This document shows, one piece after another, positions 16,827-25,897 of a DNA stretch of 64,000 nucleotides. The stretch covers positions 281,001 to 345,000 of the forward strand of contig NZ_CP116413.1 in assembly GCF_030064675.1 (NCBI RefSeq), written 5' to 3'. Position 1 is the first letter of the stretch; every line of letters begins with the position of its first letter. Made by a program: the position numbers and the translations under genes. The stretch is from Crossiella sp. CA-258035. Lineage in GTDB: Bacteria > Actinomycetota > Actinomycetes > Mycobacteriales > Pseudonocardiaceae. Below the pieces are notes generated by a model. It made no database searches. It was not told where the DNA came from and worked only from the letters and a program-made list of their open reading frames with translations.

Positions 16827-18121
16827 CGCCCACTGACCTCCGCATACGCTTGCTCGCTGACCAGGCGCACGGTCCGCGCCGCGTCATCCGGCGAGCTCCG
16901 CCCGGCCAGCATCTTGCCGACCTCGTCCCGCAACGCGTTCGCCGTGCGCACGAACGCCGCCGAGGAGTTCGTCGTGTACGCCTCCGCCGGCACCAGTTTC
17001 GCCTCGGCCAGGAAGACCCGCATGTCGTCCACCCGCTCCGGATAGCTGATCCCCGGCGTCACCAGGTCCTTGCGGGTGGGCAGGAACTGGGCCTTGGCCG
17101 CCAGCTCCCGCTGCCGCTGCGCCCCGTTCATCCACTCGATGAACGCCACCGCCGCCGCCGGATGCTTGGCCTGCTTGAACGAGACCATGAACTTGCCGCC
17201 GGGGAAGCCGCCGCAGCGCGCCGCACACGGGTTCGGCGCGGCGGCCCAGCGGAACTGGCTGGTCTTGGCGAACTGGCTGACCTGCCAGTTCCCGGACAGG
17301 TACACCGGGGCGTGCTGGGCGAGGAAGATCTCGTTGGCGCCCTTGTACCTGCTGCCGGACTCCAGCCAGAAGTCCGTCGGCATCGAACCCCTGGCGTGCA
17401 GCTCGGCGAACAGCTTCAACGCCTCCGCCGCCCGCTCCACCGCCAGCGCGGGACGGCCTTCCAGATCGAAGAAGGTGGTGCCGAACTGACTGAGCATGGT
17501 GGAGAGCCGGTGCCCCGACTTGTCCATCGCGATGGCGTACGGCGTGCCGGTCGCCTTGCGCACCTTCTCCGCCGCGTCCACCAGCTCGGTCCAGCTCCAC
17601 CGCTCCGGCACCGGCACCCCGGCCTTGGCGAACAGGTCCAGGTTCACGAACGGCCCGTTCAACGTCAGATCGCTGGGCGCCCCCAGGAACTCCCCGCCAG
17701 GACCGCGCACCGCACGGGTGGCATCGGGCAGGAACGCCTCCGGGAAGGTCGGATCGGCCAGGTAGGGCCGCAGATCGAGCAGGTCCGCGCGGTAGGGGTT
17801 GAGGTCCTGGGTGCGCGCCACATCAGGGGCGTTGCCACCGGAGATCCGCGCCTGCAACGTGCGTTCCAGGTCGGCGTAGGCGACCAGCTGCAGGTTCACC
17901 CGCGCGCCGGTGGCGATCTCGAACTTCTCAATCGTTTGCCGAGTGGCGATCTCATCGGCCCCGTCGGTGAAGTACAGGTAGTCCAGCTCCACCCCGCGCA
18001 ACTGGTCCGGACTCGCCGGCCGGGCGTCGGTGGGCGCGGTCGCCTCAGGCACGCCCGGCGCGCAGGCGCACAGCACGAGCAGCACCGCGAACAGGGCGCC
18101 GATCCCGCGCACCGACCGCAT
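16823..18121 (-). CDS. Sugar-binding lipoprotein of ABC importer
   Basis: Extracellular solute-binding protein of family 1, 432 residues. The start at 18121 gives a lipoprotein signal (RSVRGIGALFAVLLVLCAC) with lipidation at the Cys after LCA, and GGGGGAGG sits about 5 bases upstream; the longer open frame to 18244 would bury this signal. Typical segments are FEIATGARVNLQLVAYADLE, ARISGGNAPDVARTQDLNPY and FPGGKFMVSFKQAKHPAAAV. It is the first gene of the salvage operon, so the ligand is probably a peptidoglycan-derived amino sugar; this is inference from context. Confidence 0.9.
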   Translation of the reverse strand: MRSVRGIGALFAVLLVLCACAPGVPEATAPTDARPASPDQLRGVELDYLYFTDGADEIATRQTIEKFEIATGARVNLQLVAYADLERTLQARISGGNAPDVARTQDLNPYRADLLDLRPYLADPTFPEAFLPDATRAVRGPGGEFLGAPSDLTLNGPFVNLDLFAKAGVPVPERWSWTELVDAAEKVRKATGTPYAIAMDKSGHRLSTMLSQFGTTFFDLEGRPALAVERAAEALKLFAELHARGSMPTDFWLESGSRYKGANEIFLAQHAPVYLSGNWQVSQFAKTSQFRWAAAPNPCAARCGGFPGGKFMVSFKQAKHPAAAVAFIEWMNGAQRQRELAAKAQFLPTRKDLVTPGISYPERVDDMRVFLAEAKLVPAEAYTTNSSAAFVRTANALRDEVGKMLAGRSSPDDAARTVRLVSEQAYAEVSGR

Positions 18122-18605
18122 CCCGCCTCCCCCAGTCCCGCCTGTCGTGGCGGACGCTAGAGAAGCCGCGGCGGTTGTGGCTACGCCCATCCGAGCGGTG
18201 TCCCCCGAATTCCGTTTTCCTTCGAACGCGATGGTGGCGCCCAACGGCTTCCGCCGAGGGCGCCACCAACTGCGTGAACAGACAGGTTACCAAGCGTGCA
18301 TCTCGTGTCGTACAAACCTGAGCTCGACGTCCGGCGTCCCGGTACGTAGCCCCTAGACGACAAGCCTCCCGCGGCGTGCTGCGCGTGGGTGCCCGCTGTT
18401 CACGCACGGAGCCCAGTGGGGTGGCTGGTACTTCTCTTCGTATCAGCCCTGGCCAGTTGAGGTCCGCACCTCCATGTGTAGTCCGTGAGGGCGGTCACAG
18501 CAAGGGCTCAGACGGGTGCACCGTTTCAGAGCCGGGGATAAACGGAAGGTGTCGGACACCCGCCCCGTTGCGGCCCATCAGGCGCAGGTCAATCCCCGAG
18601 GCGGA
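18122..18605. other. Promoter region of the MurNAc salvage operon
   Basis: No gene recognised. It must hold the promoter for the importer operon. A 10-bp perfect inverted repeat (18233-18242 and 18258-18267) flanks a 15-base centre. The 3' end borders the HAD gene stop. I looked for riboswitch-like conserved blocks and found none convincing. Confidence 0.5.
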
Positions 18606-19460
18606 TCAGTCGCCGGACTCAGTATTGCCGGCCCGCCCACGCCGGTGCCGCCGTATCCCGTACCAGGCCGCACCCGCCGCCGCGACCACCCCGAGCCCCA
18701 CCGCCGCGGCCGCCACCGTGGTGCCCGAAGGCGTCGGGATCCGGGCCCGCAACGACACCGGATCGGAGAAGGTCAACACCGGCCAGCCCCGCTGCGCGGC
18801 CAGTTTCCGCAGCGCACGGTCCGGGTTCACCACCGTCGGATGCCCAACGGCCTCCAGCAGCGGCAGATCGGTGATCGAGTCGGAGTAGGCGTGACAGGCG
18901 CTCAGGTCGTACCCGTGCACCTCGGCCAGCTCCCGCACCGAGACGGCCTTGTTCTCGCCGTAGCAGTAGAAGTCGACATCTCCAGAGTAGCGACCCTCGG
19001 TAACCACCATCCGGGTACCGACCGAGTGCGTGGCCCCCACCATCTTCGCGATCGGCGCCACGATCTCCGCACCAGAAGCGGACACGACCACCACGTCATG
19101 CCCCTCCTGCTTGTGCTCCCCGATCAGCTGCGTCGCCTCGGCGTAGACCAGCGGATCGACGATGTCGTGCAAGGTCTCGTCCACGATCGACCGGACCTGC
19201 TCCACATCCCACCCGGTGCACAACGCGGTGATGTGCGCCCGCATCCGGTCCATCTGGTCCGCATCCGCCCCAGCCAGCATGAACACGAACTGCGCGTACG
19301 CGCTCTTGAGCACCGCCCGCCGATTGATCAACCCCTCCTGGAAGAAGGGCCTGCTGAAGGCAAGCGTGCTGGACTTCGCGATAACCGTCTTGTCCAGGTC
19401 GAAGAACGCGGCAACCCGCTTGCCAGCAGCGCTGATGCCATTGCCACGAGGTTCGGTCAC
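18606..19460 (-). CDS. HAD-IB family phosphatase with C-terminal membrane anchor
   Basis: 284-residue SerB-like HAD hydrolase. Motif I is AAFFDLDKTVIAKSS, motif II lies in VVVSASGAEIVAPIAK and motif III/IV in CHAYSDSITDLPLLEAVGHP. A hydrophobic C-terminal segment followed by Arg/His (WYGIRRHRRGR) should anchor it to the membrane. The syntenic mycobacterial gene, next to ssd, is of the same type. The substrate is unknown. GTG at 19460 is preferred over the longer frame because TATGCT (19467-19472, minus strand) is 6 bases away, a leaderless arrangement. Confidence 0.85.
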   Translation of the reverse strand: MTEPRGNGISAAGKRVAAFFDLDKTVIAKSSTLAFSRPFFQEGLINRRAVLKSAYAQFVFMLAGADADQMDRMRAHITALCTGWDVEQVRSIVDETLHDIVDPLVYAEATQLIGEHKQEGHDVVVVSASGAEIVAPIAKMVGATHSVGTRMVVTEGRYSGDVDFYCYGENKAVSVRELAEVHGYDLSACHAYSDSITDLPLLEAVGHPTVVNPDRALRKLAAQRGWPVLTFSDPVSLRARIPTPSGTTVAAAAVGLGVVAAAGAAWYGIRRHRRGRAGNTESGD

Positions 19461-19611
19461 CCGACCAGCATAGGTGTCAGCCAGATAGCGATGCGGTTGC
19501 GAGCCGTGTCGCTCGAACGGACGAGAAGCATCACCCACCCACGGGGGGATACAGTAGACGCGTCCGGCTGAGCCGGATGAGTTCAGTCCGACCCCCCGGG
19601 GCTGAACTCCT

Positions 19612-19647
19612 GACGACCCCCGTCCCTCCCCCCTGGCGGGGGTCGTC
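19612..19647 (+). terminator. Strong GC hairpin in the ssd leader region
   Basis: Perfect 11-bp arms (19612-19622 and 19637-19647) with a 14-base loop. It could be a terminator or a leader structure; it sits about 785 bases before ssd. Confidence 0.4.
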
Positions 19648-20110
19648 CCATGTCCGGACCCGGTTCCGCACAGTGACCACCCAAGTCACTCTCCAACTTG
19701 CCAGAACCCGGCCCCCACCGCACACCCGCGCCCCGCGCCCCGCTGCGCCGCCTGACGTCACGCCGCGCTCCTGCGCCCGCCGCGCCTCGCCACCCAGCGC
19801 CCCGGGCCCGTCTAGCCGCAGGCCGCGTCACCACACGACGCGGCTCACCGCCCCGCGCCCCGTCACCGCTTGGCCAAACCACCCCGTCACCACGCATCCG
19901 GCCTGCCCCGTCTCGCGTCACCACCGCCCCGACGCACGCCGCCTGCCATCGCCCCGCCGCACGACCCACCTCACCCGCCCTGCCGCCGCCACCGTTCCGT
20001 GGCACGTGCCTCGCCCACGACCCTCACCCCCGCCACGCCCGCCCCCCGCCTGCGCCGCCCCCCAGCCGCGCAGCCCTGCCCTTCCCGCTTCCCTCCCAGC
20101 ACCCCACCCC

Positions 20111-20170
20111 AGCCCGGCCCCGCCCCAGCCCGCCCCGCCCCAGCCCGCCCCGCCCCAGCCCGCCCCGCGC
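20111..20170 (+). repeat. 15-bp tandem repeat, about four copies
   Basis: Unit AGCCCGCCCCGCCCC repeated almost perfectly, with one extra base in the first copy and a truncated last copy. It lies in non-coding C-rich DNA. Confidence 0.8.
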
Positions 20171-20431
20171 TGGCTCGCCCTGCCTAACCCACCCCGTCCC
20201 GCTTGCCCCCACCCCGCCACCTCATCTACCGCCCGCCCGCGCGCGAGGGGATCCCCACTTCCAGCCTGCCCCACCCCACGCCCCCAACCAGCCAAAATCC
20301 CCTCCAAGATCGCGACTTATCCCCAACACCCCACCTATCCACAGCCCCCAACCCACCCGCTGGATCCCGCCCCCCAACCCCGCCACGGTGGACCCACACC
20401 CGCAACCCGCGGCACCACCCCAGGGGGACAC

Positions 20432-21496
20432 ATGCCAGAAACCCGCCCGTTGGTCATGGTCAACGAGGACACCCTGCTCGACGAGGTCCTCCGCGTGGCG
20501 GCCGCCGCCGGCCGCGACGTCGAATGCGTCCCCGACCTCACCGCCGCCCGCCAGCGCTGGGCCCGAGCCCCGCTGGTCGTGCTCGACGACGACGGCCTCA
20601 CCCAGTGCGCCACCGCTGGCATGCCCCGCCGCAACGGCATCTACGTCCTCTGCCGCACCGACCCGCCGCCGGACATCTGGGCCCGCGCCCTGGCCGTCGG
20701 CGCCGAACAGGTCAGCTGCCTCACCGAAGCCGAACCCTGGCTCTCCGCCGCACTGGCCCGAGCCGACGAGGTCGAGGACGAACCGGACGGCCGCGTCATC
20801 GCCGTGCTCGGCGGCCGCGGCGGCGCAGGTGCCTCGGTGTTCGCCGCCGCCCTCGCCCTCACCGCCGCCGACCGCGGCAACCCGTCCATGCTGCTGGACT
20901 GCGACCCGCTCGGCGGCGGCCTCGAACTCGTGCTCGGCGGCGAGAAACGCGAGGGCGTCCGCTGGTCCGGCATCACGGTGAACCGCGGCAACCTCGCCAG
21001 CACCACCCTCCGCAAAGCCCTGCCCCGCTTCGGCCGTAACCAGCTCACCGTGCTCTCCTGCGACGACCAGACCGCCGAACTGGAACCACAGGCCGTCGAC
21101 CAGGTGCTAGAGGCTGGCCGCCGCGGCGGCGGCACCGTCGTCTGCGACCTGCCCCGCCACTTCGACCAGGCCTCCCGCACCGTCCTGGACACCGCCGACC
21201 TGGCCGTGCTCGTCGTCCCCGCCGAGGTCCGCGCGTGCACCGCCGCGGCCCGCGTCGCCGAGCGCGCCAGGCAGCGCGGCACCCCGCTGGCCATGGTCGT
21301 CCGTGGCCCGGCGCCCACCGGCCTGTCCGTCCGCGATGTCGAAGCCGCCGTCCGGCTCCCCGCCCTGGTCACCATGCGGCCCTTCAGCGGCCTGGAAGCC
21401 GCCCTGGACACCGGCGGCCTGCCCCACCGGCCCCGCGGCCCACTGGCCCGCGCCGCCCGCCGGGTCCTCGACCGCGCCGAGGACGGCCGAGACTGA
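20432..21496 (+). CDS. ssd: Septum site-determining / CpaE-like ATPase Ssd
   Basis: 354-residue MinD/ParA-superfamily protein. The N-terminal about 120 residues resemble a receiver-like domain (LVMVNEDTLLDEVLRVAAAA). A deviant Walker A follows (GGRGGAGASVFAAALALTA) with the switch VLLDCDPLGGG-like segment MLLDCDPLGGGLELVLGG. CpaE-type ATPases direct Tad pilus assembly, and M. tuberculosis Ssd (Rv3660c) has been linked to septum regulation. The ATG is preceded by CAGGGGGA. It is the first gene of the tad operon, 1 base from tadA. Confidence 0.9.
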   Translation: MPETRPLVMVNEDTLLDEVLRVAAAAGRDVECVPDLTAARQRWARAPLVVLDDDGLTQCATAGMPRRNGIYVLCRTDPPPDIWARALAVGAEQVSCLTEAEPWLSAALARADEVEDEPDGRVIAVLGGRGGAGASVFAAALALTAADRGNPSMLLDCDPLGGGLELVLGGEKREGVRWSGITVNRGNLASTTLRKALPRFGRNQLTVLSCDDQTAELEPQAVDQVLEAGRRGGGTVVCDLPRHFDQASRTVLDTADLAVLVVPAEVRACTAAARVAERARQRGTPLAMVVRGPAPTGLSVRDVEAAVRLPALVTMRPFSGLEAALDTGGLPHRPRGPLARAARRVLDRAEDGRD

Positions 21497-21497
21497 C

Positions 21498-22655
21498 ATG
21501 GAAGTCGATCCGGGCCTCATCGACCGGGTGCGCACCAGGGTCGCCCGCCTCGGCGGCGCCCTCACCCCGGCCTCCCTCGCCGACGCCGTCCGCGCCGAGA
21601 CCGGCGGTCTGGTCACCGACGCCGATCTGCTCGACACCCTCCGCCTGCTCGATCGCGAACTCATCGGCGCCGGCCCGCTGGAACCGTTGCTGCGCCTGGA
21701 AGGCACCACCGACGTGCTGGTCACCGGCCCTGGCCGGGTGTGGGTCGACCGCGGCCACGGACTGACCCGCACCGAGGTCGTGCTCCCCGACGAGGACGCC
21801 GTCCGCCGCCTGGCCCAGCGACTGGCACTGGCCGCGGGCCGCCGCCTGGACGACGCCCAACCGTTCGTCGACGGCTGGCTCCCCGGCGGTGTCCGGCTGC
21901 ACGCCGCCCTGTTCCCGATCGCCGCCGGCGGCACCTGCATCTCACTCCGCGCGCTGAAACCCGCCACGCACGACCTCACCACCCTGCGCGAGCTCGGCAC
22001 CGTCGACGAACCCACCGAGAACCTGTTGCGCCGCATGGTCAAAGCCCGCCTGAGCTTCCTCATCACCGGCGGCACCGGCTCCGGCAAGAGCACCCTGCTC
22101 AACGCATTGCTCGGCTGCGTCGACCGAGGCGAACGAATAGTCACCGTCGAGGAAGCCGAAGAACTGCACCCCGCCCACCCACACGTGGTCCGCCTGGTTG
22201 CCCGCCCACCCAACATCGAGGGAGCGGGCGAGATCACCCTGCACGAGCTGGTCCGCCAAGCCCTGCGCATGCGCCCCGACCGCCTGGTCCTCGGCGAGGC
22301 CCGCGGCGCCGAAGTCGCCGATCTGCTCGCGGCCATGAACACCGGCCACGAGGGTTGCGCCGGCACCCTGCACGCCAACTCACCCACCGAGGTCCCCGCC
22401 CGCCTGGAAGCCCTCGCCGCGCTCGGCGGCCTGTCCCGCCCGGCCCTGCACAGCCAGCTGAGCGCCGCCCTGCAGGTAGTCCTGCACCTGCGCCGCGACG
22501 ACCAGGGCAACCGAGTTCTCGCGGCCATCGGCGTCCTGGACCGCGCCGACGACTACATCCGCATAGTGCCCGCCTGGCAACAAAACCAAGGCTGGTCGGC
22601 CGCCAAAACCCGCCTCACCACTCTGCTCCGCACCCGAGAACCGGCAACCGCATGA
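21498..22655 (+). CDS. tadA: Tad/CpaF secretion ATPase
   Basis: 385-residue VirB11/CpaF-type hexameric ATPase powering Flp pilin polymerisation at the inner membrane. Walker A is ITGGTGSGKSTLLNALLG; the Asp box, His box and Walker B follow (VTVEEAEELHP, RMRPDRLVLGEARGAE). The arginine and glycine-rich end GHEGCAGTLHANSPTEVP is typical. The ATG lies 1 base after the ssd stop; earlier in-frame starts lie inside ssd and are rejected. Confidence 0.95.
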   Translation: MEVDPGLIDRVRTRVARLGGALTPASLADAVRAETGGLVTDADLLDTLRLLDRELIGAGPLEPLLRLEGTTDVLVTGPGRVWVDRGHGLTRTEVVLPDEDAVRRLAQRLALAAGRRLDDAQPFVDGWLPGGVRLHAALFPIAAGGTCISLRALKPATHDLTTLRELGTVDEPTENLLRRMVKARLSFLITGGTGSGKSTLLNALLGCVDRGERIVTVEEAEELHPAHPHVVRLVARPPNIEGAGEITLHELVRQALRMRPDRLVLGEARGAEVADLLAAMNTGHEGCAGTLHANSPTEVPARLEALAALGGLSRPALHSQLSAALQVVLHLRRDDQGNRVLAAIGVLDRADDYIRIVPAWQQNQGWSAAKTRLTTLLRTREPATA

Positions 22656-23482
22656 CCCCAGCCGCAGCCCTCTGCCTAGCCCTCGCCGTCCTGCTCTGGC
22701 CCCCCAGAACCAGCCACCACCGCCTGGCCCAACTCCACCCACCCCCGCCCCGGCAACGCCGAATCCACCCCACCCGCCCGCTCCTGCTGATCCCACCCGT
22801 CCTGGCAACCCTGCTCGCTGGAATCGGCGGCCTGCTGGCCGCAACAGCCCTCACCTGGACCTTGCACCGCCACCACACCCGCACCCGCGAGCACCGCAAG
22901 GCCCGCCACATCGACACCGCCCGAGCCGACACCCTCAACCTGCTGGTGACCCAGCTCCGCACCGGTACCCACCCAGCCCTGGCCGCCGAAGCAGTCGCCA
23001 AGGAAGCCGACCCAGTCGTCATCCCCACCCTGACCGCCCTGGCCACCGCTGCCCGGTTGGGCGCTCACCCCAGTCACACCGACAACCGCCTGCTCCGCGC
23101 CTGGAACACCGCCCACAACCACGGCATCCCGCTGGCCGAACTGCTGGACGCCGAACGCCGAGACCTGGAACAGCGAACCCGCTTCACCGCTCAGGTCGAG
23201 GCCCGCCTGGCAGGCGCCAGAGCAACCGCCACCATCCTCGCCACCCTGCCCGCGCTCGGAATCCTGTTGGGCGAAGCCATGAACGCCCACCCCCTGCACG
23301 TCCTCACCGCAACCCCAGCAGGCCAGTTCCTGCTCCCCATAGGCGCCCTGCTGATCTGCACCGGCCTGGAATGGAGCGCCCGCCTGACCAGCAACACCAC
23401 CCACCCCATCCCGCCCCAACCCAGAAACCCACCATGCCAACCCACGCCGCAGCAGCACTCCTCCTCGCCCTCGCCCTCCTGA
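22652..23482 (+). CDS. tadB: TadB-like pilus assembly membrane protein
   Basis: Type II secretion F-domain protein of 276 residues. N-terminal hydrophobic helices (PLLLIPPVLATLLAGIGGLL), a cytoplasmic helical bundle with LRTGTHPALAAEAVA and HGIPLAELLDAERRDLEQRT, and two C-terminal membrane segments. The start overlaps the tadA stop as ATGA. The last about 30 residues are low-complexity (Pro, Gln, Ser) and overlap the next gene. Usage is C-rich. Confidence 0.88.
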   Translation: MTPAAALCLALAVLLWPPRTSHHRLAQLHPPPPRQRRIHPTRPLLLIPPVLATLLAGIGGLLAATALTWTLHRHHTRTREHRKARHIDTARADTLNLLVTQLRTGTHPALAAEAVAKEADPVVIPTLTALATAARLGAHPSHTDNRLLRAWNTAHNHGIPLAELLDAERRDLEQRTRFTAQVEARLAGARATATILATLPALGILLGEAMNAHPLHVLTATPAGQFLLPIGALLICTGLEWSARLTSNTTHPIPPQPRNPPCQPTPQQHSSSPSPS

Positions 23483-24138
23483 CCCTGCCACCCCGCCCCA
23501 ACCACCGAGCCCGCCTCAACCTCCCACCCACACCCCGTCAAACCCGCCGAATCCCACTCCTACCAACACTTCTAGCCCTCGCAACCGCAACCACGGCGTT
23601 CCTCATCGGCCTCCACCCAGCCCTGAGCCTCCCCCTGTCCGCCACAGTCGCACTGATCAGCCACGCCCTCCACAACCGCGCCACCCAACCCCCACCCCAA
23701 GACCCCCTGTCCCTGGCCACCGCCTGCGACCTGCTGGCCGCCTGCCTCCGCGCCGGCCTCCCCATCCCACAAGCCCTGCGCCTCTCCGCCGCCGAACTGA
23801 CCGGCCCACCCGCCACCGCCCTCAACGACACCGCCGCCCTCCTCACCCTGGGCGCCACCCCCGACCAGGCCTGGACCCCAGCCACCCACCTCCCAGCCCT
23901 GTCCCGCCTCGCCCGCGCCGCCCGCCACACCGCCCGCTCCGGCGCCGCCCTCGCCGACACGGCAACCAACCTCGCCACCCAAATCCGCACCGAAACCGAA
24001 CACCAAGCCGAAGCCCGAGCCCAGCGCGCCACCGTCCTCATCACCGCCCCCCTGGCCCTCTGCTTCCTCCCCGCCTTCCTCTGCCTAGGCATAGCCCCCA
24101 CCGTCCTAGGCCTAGCCCAAACCCTCTTCTCCCCGTAA
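23434..24138 (+). CDS. tadC: TadC-like pilus assembly membrane protein
   Basis: Second F-domain protein, 234 residues, partner of TadB in the inner-membrane platform. It has PQALRLSAAELTGPPA and RLARAARHTARSGAALADT in the cytoplasmic part and ends with ITAPLALCFLPAFLCLGIAP plus VLGLAQTLF. The ATG at 23434 overlaps the tadB tail by 49 bases; a GTG/ATG further upstream would overlap more. The operon appears to end here, before an 850-base gap. Confidence 0.85.
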   Translation: MPTHAAAALLLALALLTLPPRPNHRARLNLPPTPRQTRRIPLLPTLLALATATTAFLIGLHPALSLPLSATVALISHALHNRATQPPPQDPLSLATACDLLAACLRAGLPIPQALRLSAAELTGPPATALNDTAALLTLGATPDQAWTPATHLPALSRLARAARHTARSGAALADTATNLATQIRTETEHQAEARAQRATVLITAPLALCFLPAFLCLGIAPTVLGLAQTLFSP

Positions 24139-24986
24139 CTCCAAAGCCCCACCCGCGCGACCACACCGGAACAGGCCCACCTCCATCGCCCCTTCCCGCG
24201 GCACTCAAGCTCCGCCAAGCAGTCCGTTGACACGTCGGTGGTCCCACACGTCACTTAGCGGGCACCCACCCGCTCAGCGCCGCGCCACAGCGTTCCCGGC
24301 AGCACCAACTCCCCACACCGGACAGCACGCCGAGGCACACCAGCACACCGATGCCCACGTCCAACTGCACCGCGCCCCCACTCGAACTCGCACCCACTCC
24401 TTAAGCCAACCGCAAACCTCGCACCCCACGCGCTCAGCCCTGGCGCTCCGGCCTCTGCGCCCCGGCTCGGCCCCACGTCTCTCGTCCGGCCCACGCACGA
24501 GCCCCACGCAGCGAGCCTGCAAGGCGCTTCACGCCCCAAACCCAAGCCCAGGCCCCGCCCACAAAGTCCAGGCCTCACAAGCACCCCCGCACACCGCACA
24601 CCGGGCACCGGGTCTCACACGCCCAGCCCACGACCGCCGGCCTGCCTGCCGCAGCCGCCATGCCCGTCCCGCCCCGCCCTGTTCGCTCCGCTCCAGTCCG
24701 CCCTGGCCCGGCTCCGATCCACACCAACTTCGTTCGTCCCACCCTCCCCGCCCGCGCGCCTCCCCGCCCGCGCGCGACCGGGGGTCCCCCCAAATTCCAT
24801 TCTTCCAGCCAGCGAAGACAATTCCGCCGCCCAGCGCCCCAGTGATCGCGAGTTATCCACATCGACTCCGGCTATCCACAGATCGTCCCGAGCGGTCATA
24901 TGGCAGTGCTAAACGCGAGCAAGGTGGGAGCTGCCGCACCAGCGGCGACCGCCCGTCCCCAGTGGACAAGTTACTCGGAGGCAAGC
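24139..24986. other. C-rich intergenic region between tadC and the pilin gene
   Basis: No gene supported. Open frames are products of C-rich, stop-poor sequence. The last about 150 bases return to normal composition and should hold the pilin promoter; GGAGG lies 6 bases before the pilin GTG. Confidence 0.6.
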
Positions 24987-25187
24987 GTGCTACCTGAGAC
25001 ATTCCTTCTGCCCAAGCCCTTTCCGCGCTTCTGCCAGGCCGACGACGGAACGGTCTCGGTTGAGTACGCGTTGTCCATGACTGTCGCCGCAGTGCTCGCC
25101 GGGGGTCTGCTCTTCGTCTGCAAGCAAGATTGGGTGGTCGATCTGATCACCGACTTGGTTCGAGGATCGTTGACGGTGGACAAGTGA
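24987..25187 (+). CDS. DUF4244 / Flp-type pilin
   Basis: 66-residue small pilin. A short leader is followed by DDGTVSVEYALSMTVAAVLA, a type IVb/Flp-like processing site with Glu at +5 after the Gly, then a single hydrophobic helix and a short tail. This is the DUF4244 family found in the mycobacterial tad locus. GTG at 24987 with GGAGG 6 bases upstream is preferred over the longer frame from 24900. The stop overlaps the TadE start (GTGA). No prepilin peptidase gene is in the window. Confidence 0.85.
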   Translation: MLPETFLLPKPFPRFCQADDGTVSVEYALSMTVAAVLAGGLLFVCKQDWVVDLITDLVRGSLTVDK

Positions 25188-25897
25188 CCCGTCGGCGACT
25201 GAACGGTGATCGCGGATCGGTCACCATTGAGTCGGCTATCGCCATCGGGGCCATCTTTCTGGTGGTTGGGCTTGCGATTGCCGGTTTCCAGGCGGTCCTG
25301 ACGCAGTTGCGGTGTGTGGACGCGGCGCAGGAGGCGGCACGGCTGATCGCGCGCGGTGAACCGGAGCGCGCCGAGCAAGTGGTGCGGACGATGGTGCCGA
25401 ACGAGGTGCAGCTGTCCACGCGGTTCGAGGGCGATGCGGTCCGGGTGGAGGTTGTGGCGCGACCACTCGGCAAGCTGTTGCCGTTCCCGTTGCGAGGCAC
25501 TGCCTTCGCGTTGCTGGAACAGCCCGCTGAGCAGACCGGTGACGAGATACCTGCGGGACGATTACCCGCTTCCGGTAGCGACCAGGGAGGCGACGCCTCA
25601 CCCGCTGGGACGCTCGCCCCGGCGTATCCGGGCATCGCGAACACAGACACACGTGCACTCATATCGTCGTGCAGAATCGCTCTCACTTGTGCGGGCACCC
25701 GCACGCTCGCGAACCCATGGCTACCCGATCTCCCGGACGCGCATCCACCCGCGAGCCAGCGCGCGCACGCGTGCCTGCCCGCGCGCACCCACCCGCGCGC
25801 CCAACCAACGACGAACTGCTCCAGCACATCTCCGGACACCAGCCCATCCGCTCCGCCACTGCCACCGCCCTTCCCGACCACCGGCTGGCCGCAGTGA
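25184..25897 (+). CDS. TadE-like pilin with long C-terminal extension
   Basis: 237 residues. Residues 1-125 match a TadE-like minor pilin: leader ending GDRGSVTIESAIAIGAIFLV, then QLRCVDAAQEAARLIARGEP and a beta-rich part ending near LRGTAFALLEQPAEQ. Mycobacterial relatives stop there. About 110 further residues (Pro, Thr, Ala, Arg-rich with Cys pairs) have no counterpart I know. The frame is supported by GTGA overlaps at both ends: with the pilin gene before it and with the next TadE/G-like gene at 25894. The extension may be recently captured non-coding DNA. Confidence 0.7.
   Translation: MTRRRLNGDRGSVTIESAIAIGAIFLVVGLAIAGFQAVLTQLRCVDAAQEAARLIARGEPERAEQVVRTMVPNEVQLSTRFEGDAVRVEVVARPLGKLLPFPLRGTAFALLEQPAEQTGDEIPAGRLPASGSDQGGDASPAGTLAPAYPGIANTDTRALISSCRIALTCAGTRTLANPWLPDLPDAHPPASQRAHACLPARTHPRAQPTTNCSSTSPDTSPSAPPLPPPFPTTGWPQ

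Larger units (their letters stand above)
19461..20431. other. Long C-rich intergenic region before ssd
   Basis: About 970 bases, extremely C-rich and G-poor on the plus strand from about 19690. Several frames stay open only because A and T are rare; their Pro/Ala/Arg-rich translations match nothing and are judged non-coding. It contains a strong hairpin (19612-19647) and a 15-bp tandem repeat (20111-20170). The ssd ribosome site CAGGGGGA is at its end. Confidence 0.7.

Noticed and set aside
18480-18605. ydaO-type (cyclic di-AMP) riboswitch
   Set aside because: AGCCGGGGA is reminiscent of the motif, but the other conserved blocks are missing and no gene follows in that direction.
19577-20431. 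Long Pro/Ala-rich N-terminal extension of Ssd
   Set aside because: Several frames are open at once because the sequence is C-rich and stop-poor; the conserved protein starts at 20432 behind a clear ribosome site.
24227-24986. Pro-rich protein upstream of the pilin
   Set aside because: Same low-complexity artefact; the pilin has its own start and ribosome site at 24987.
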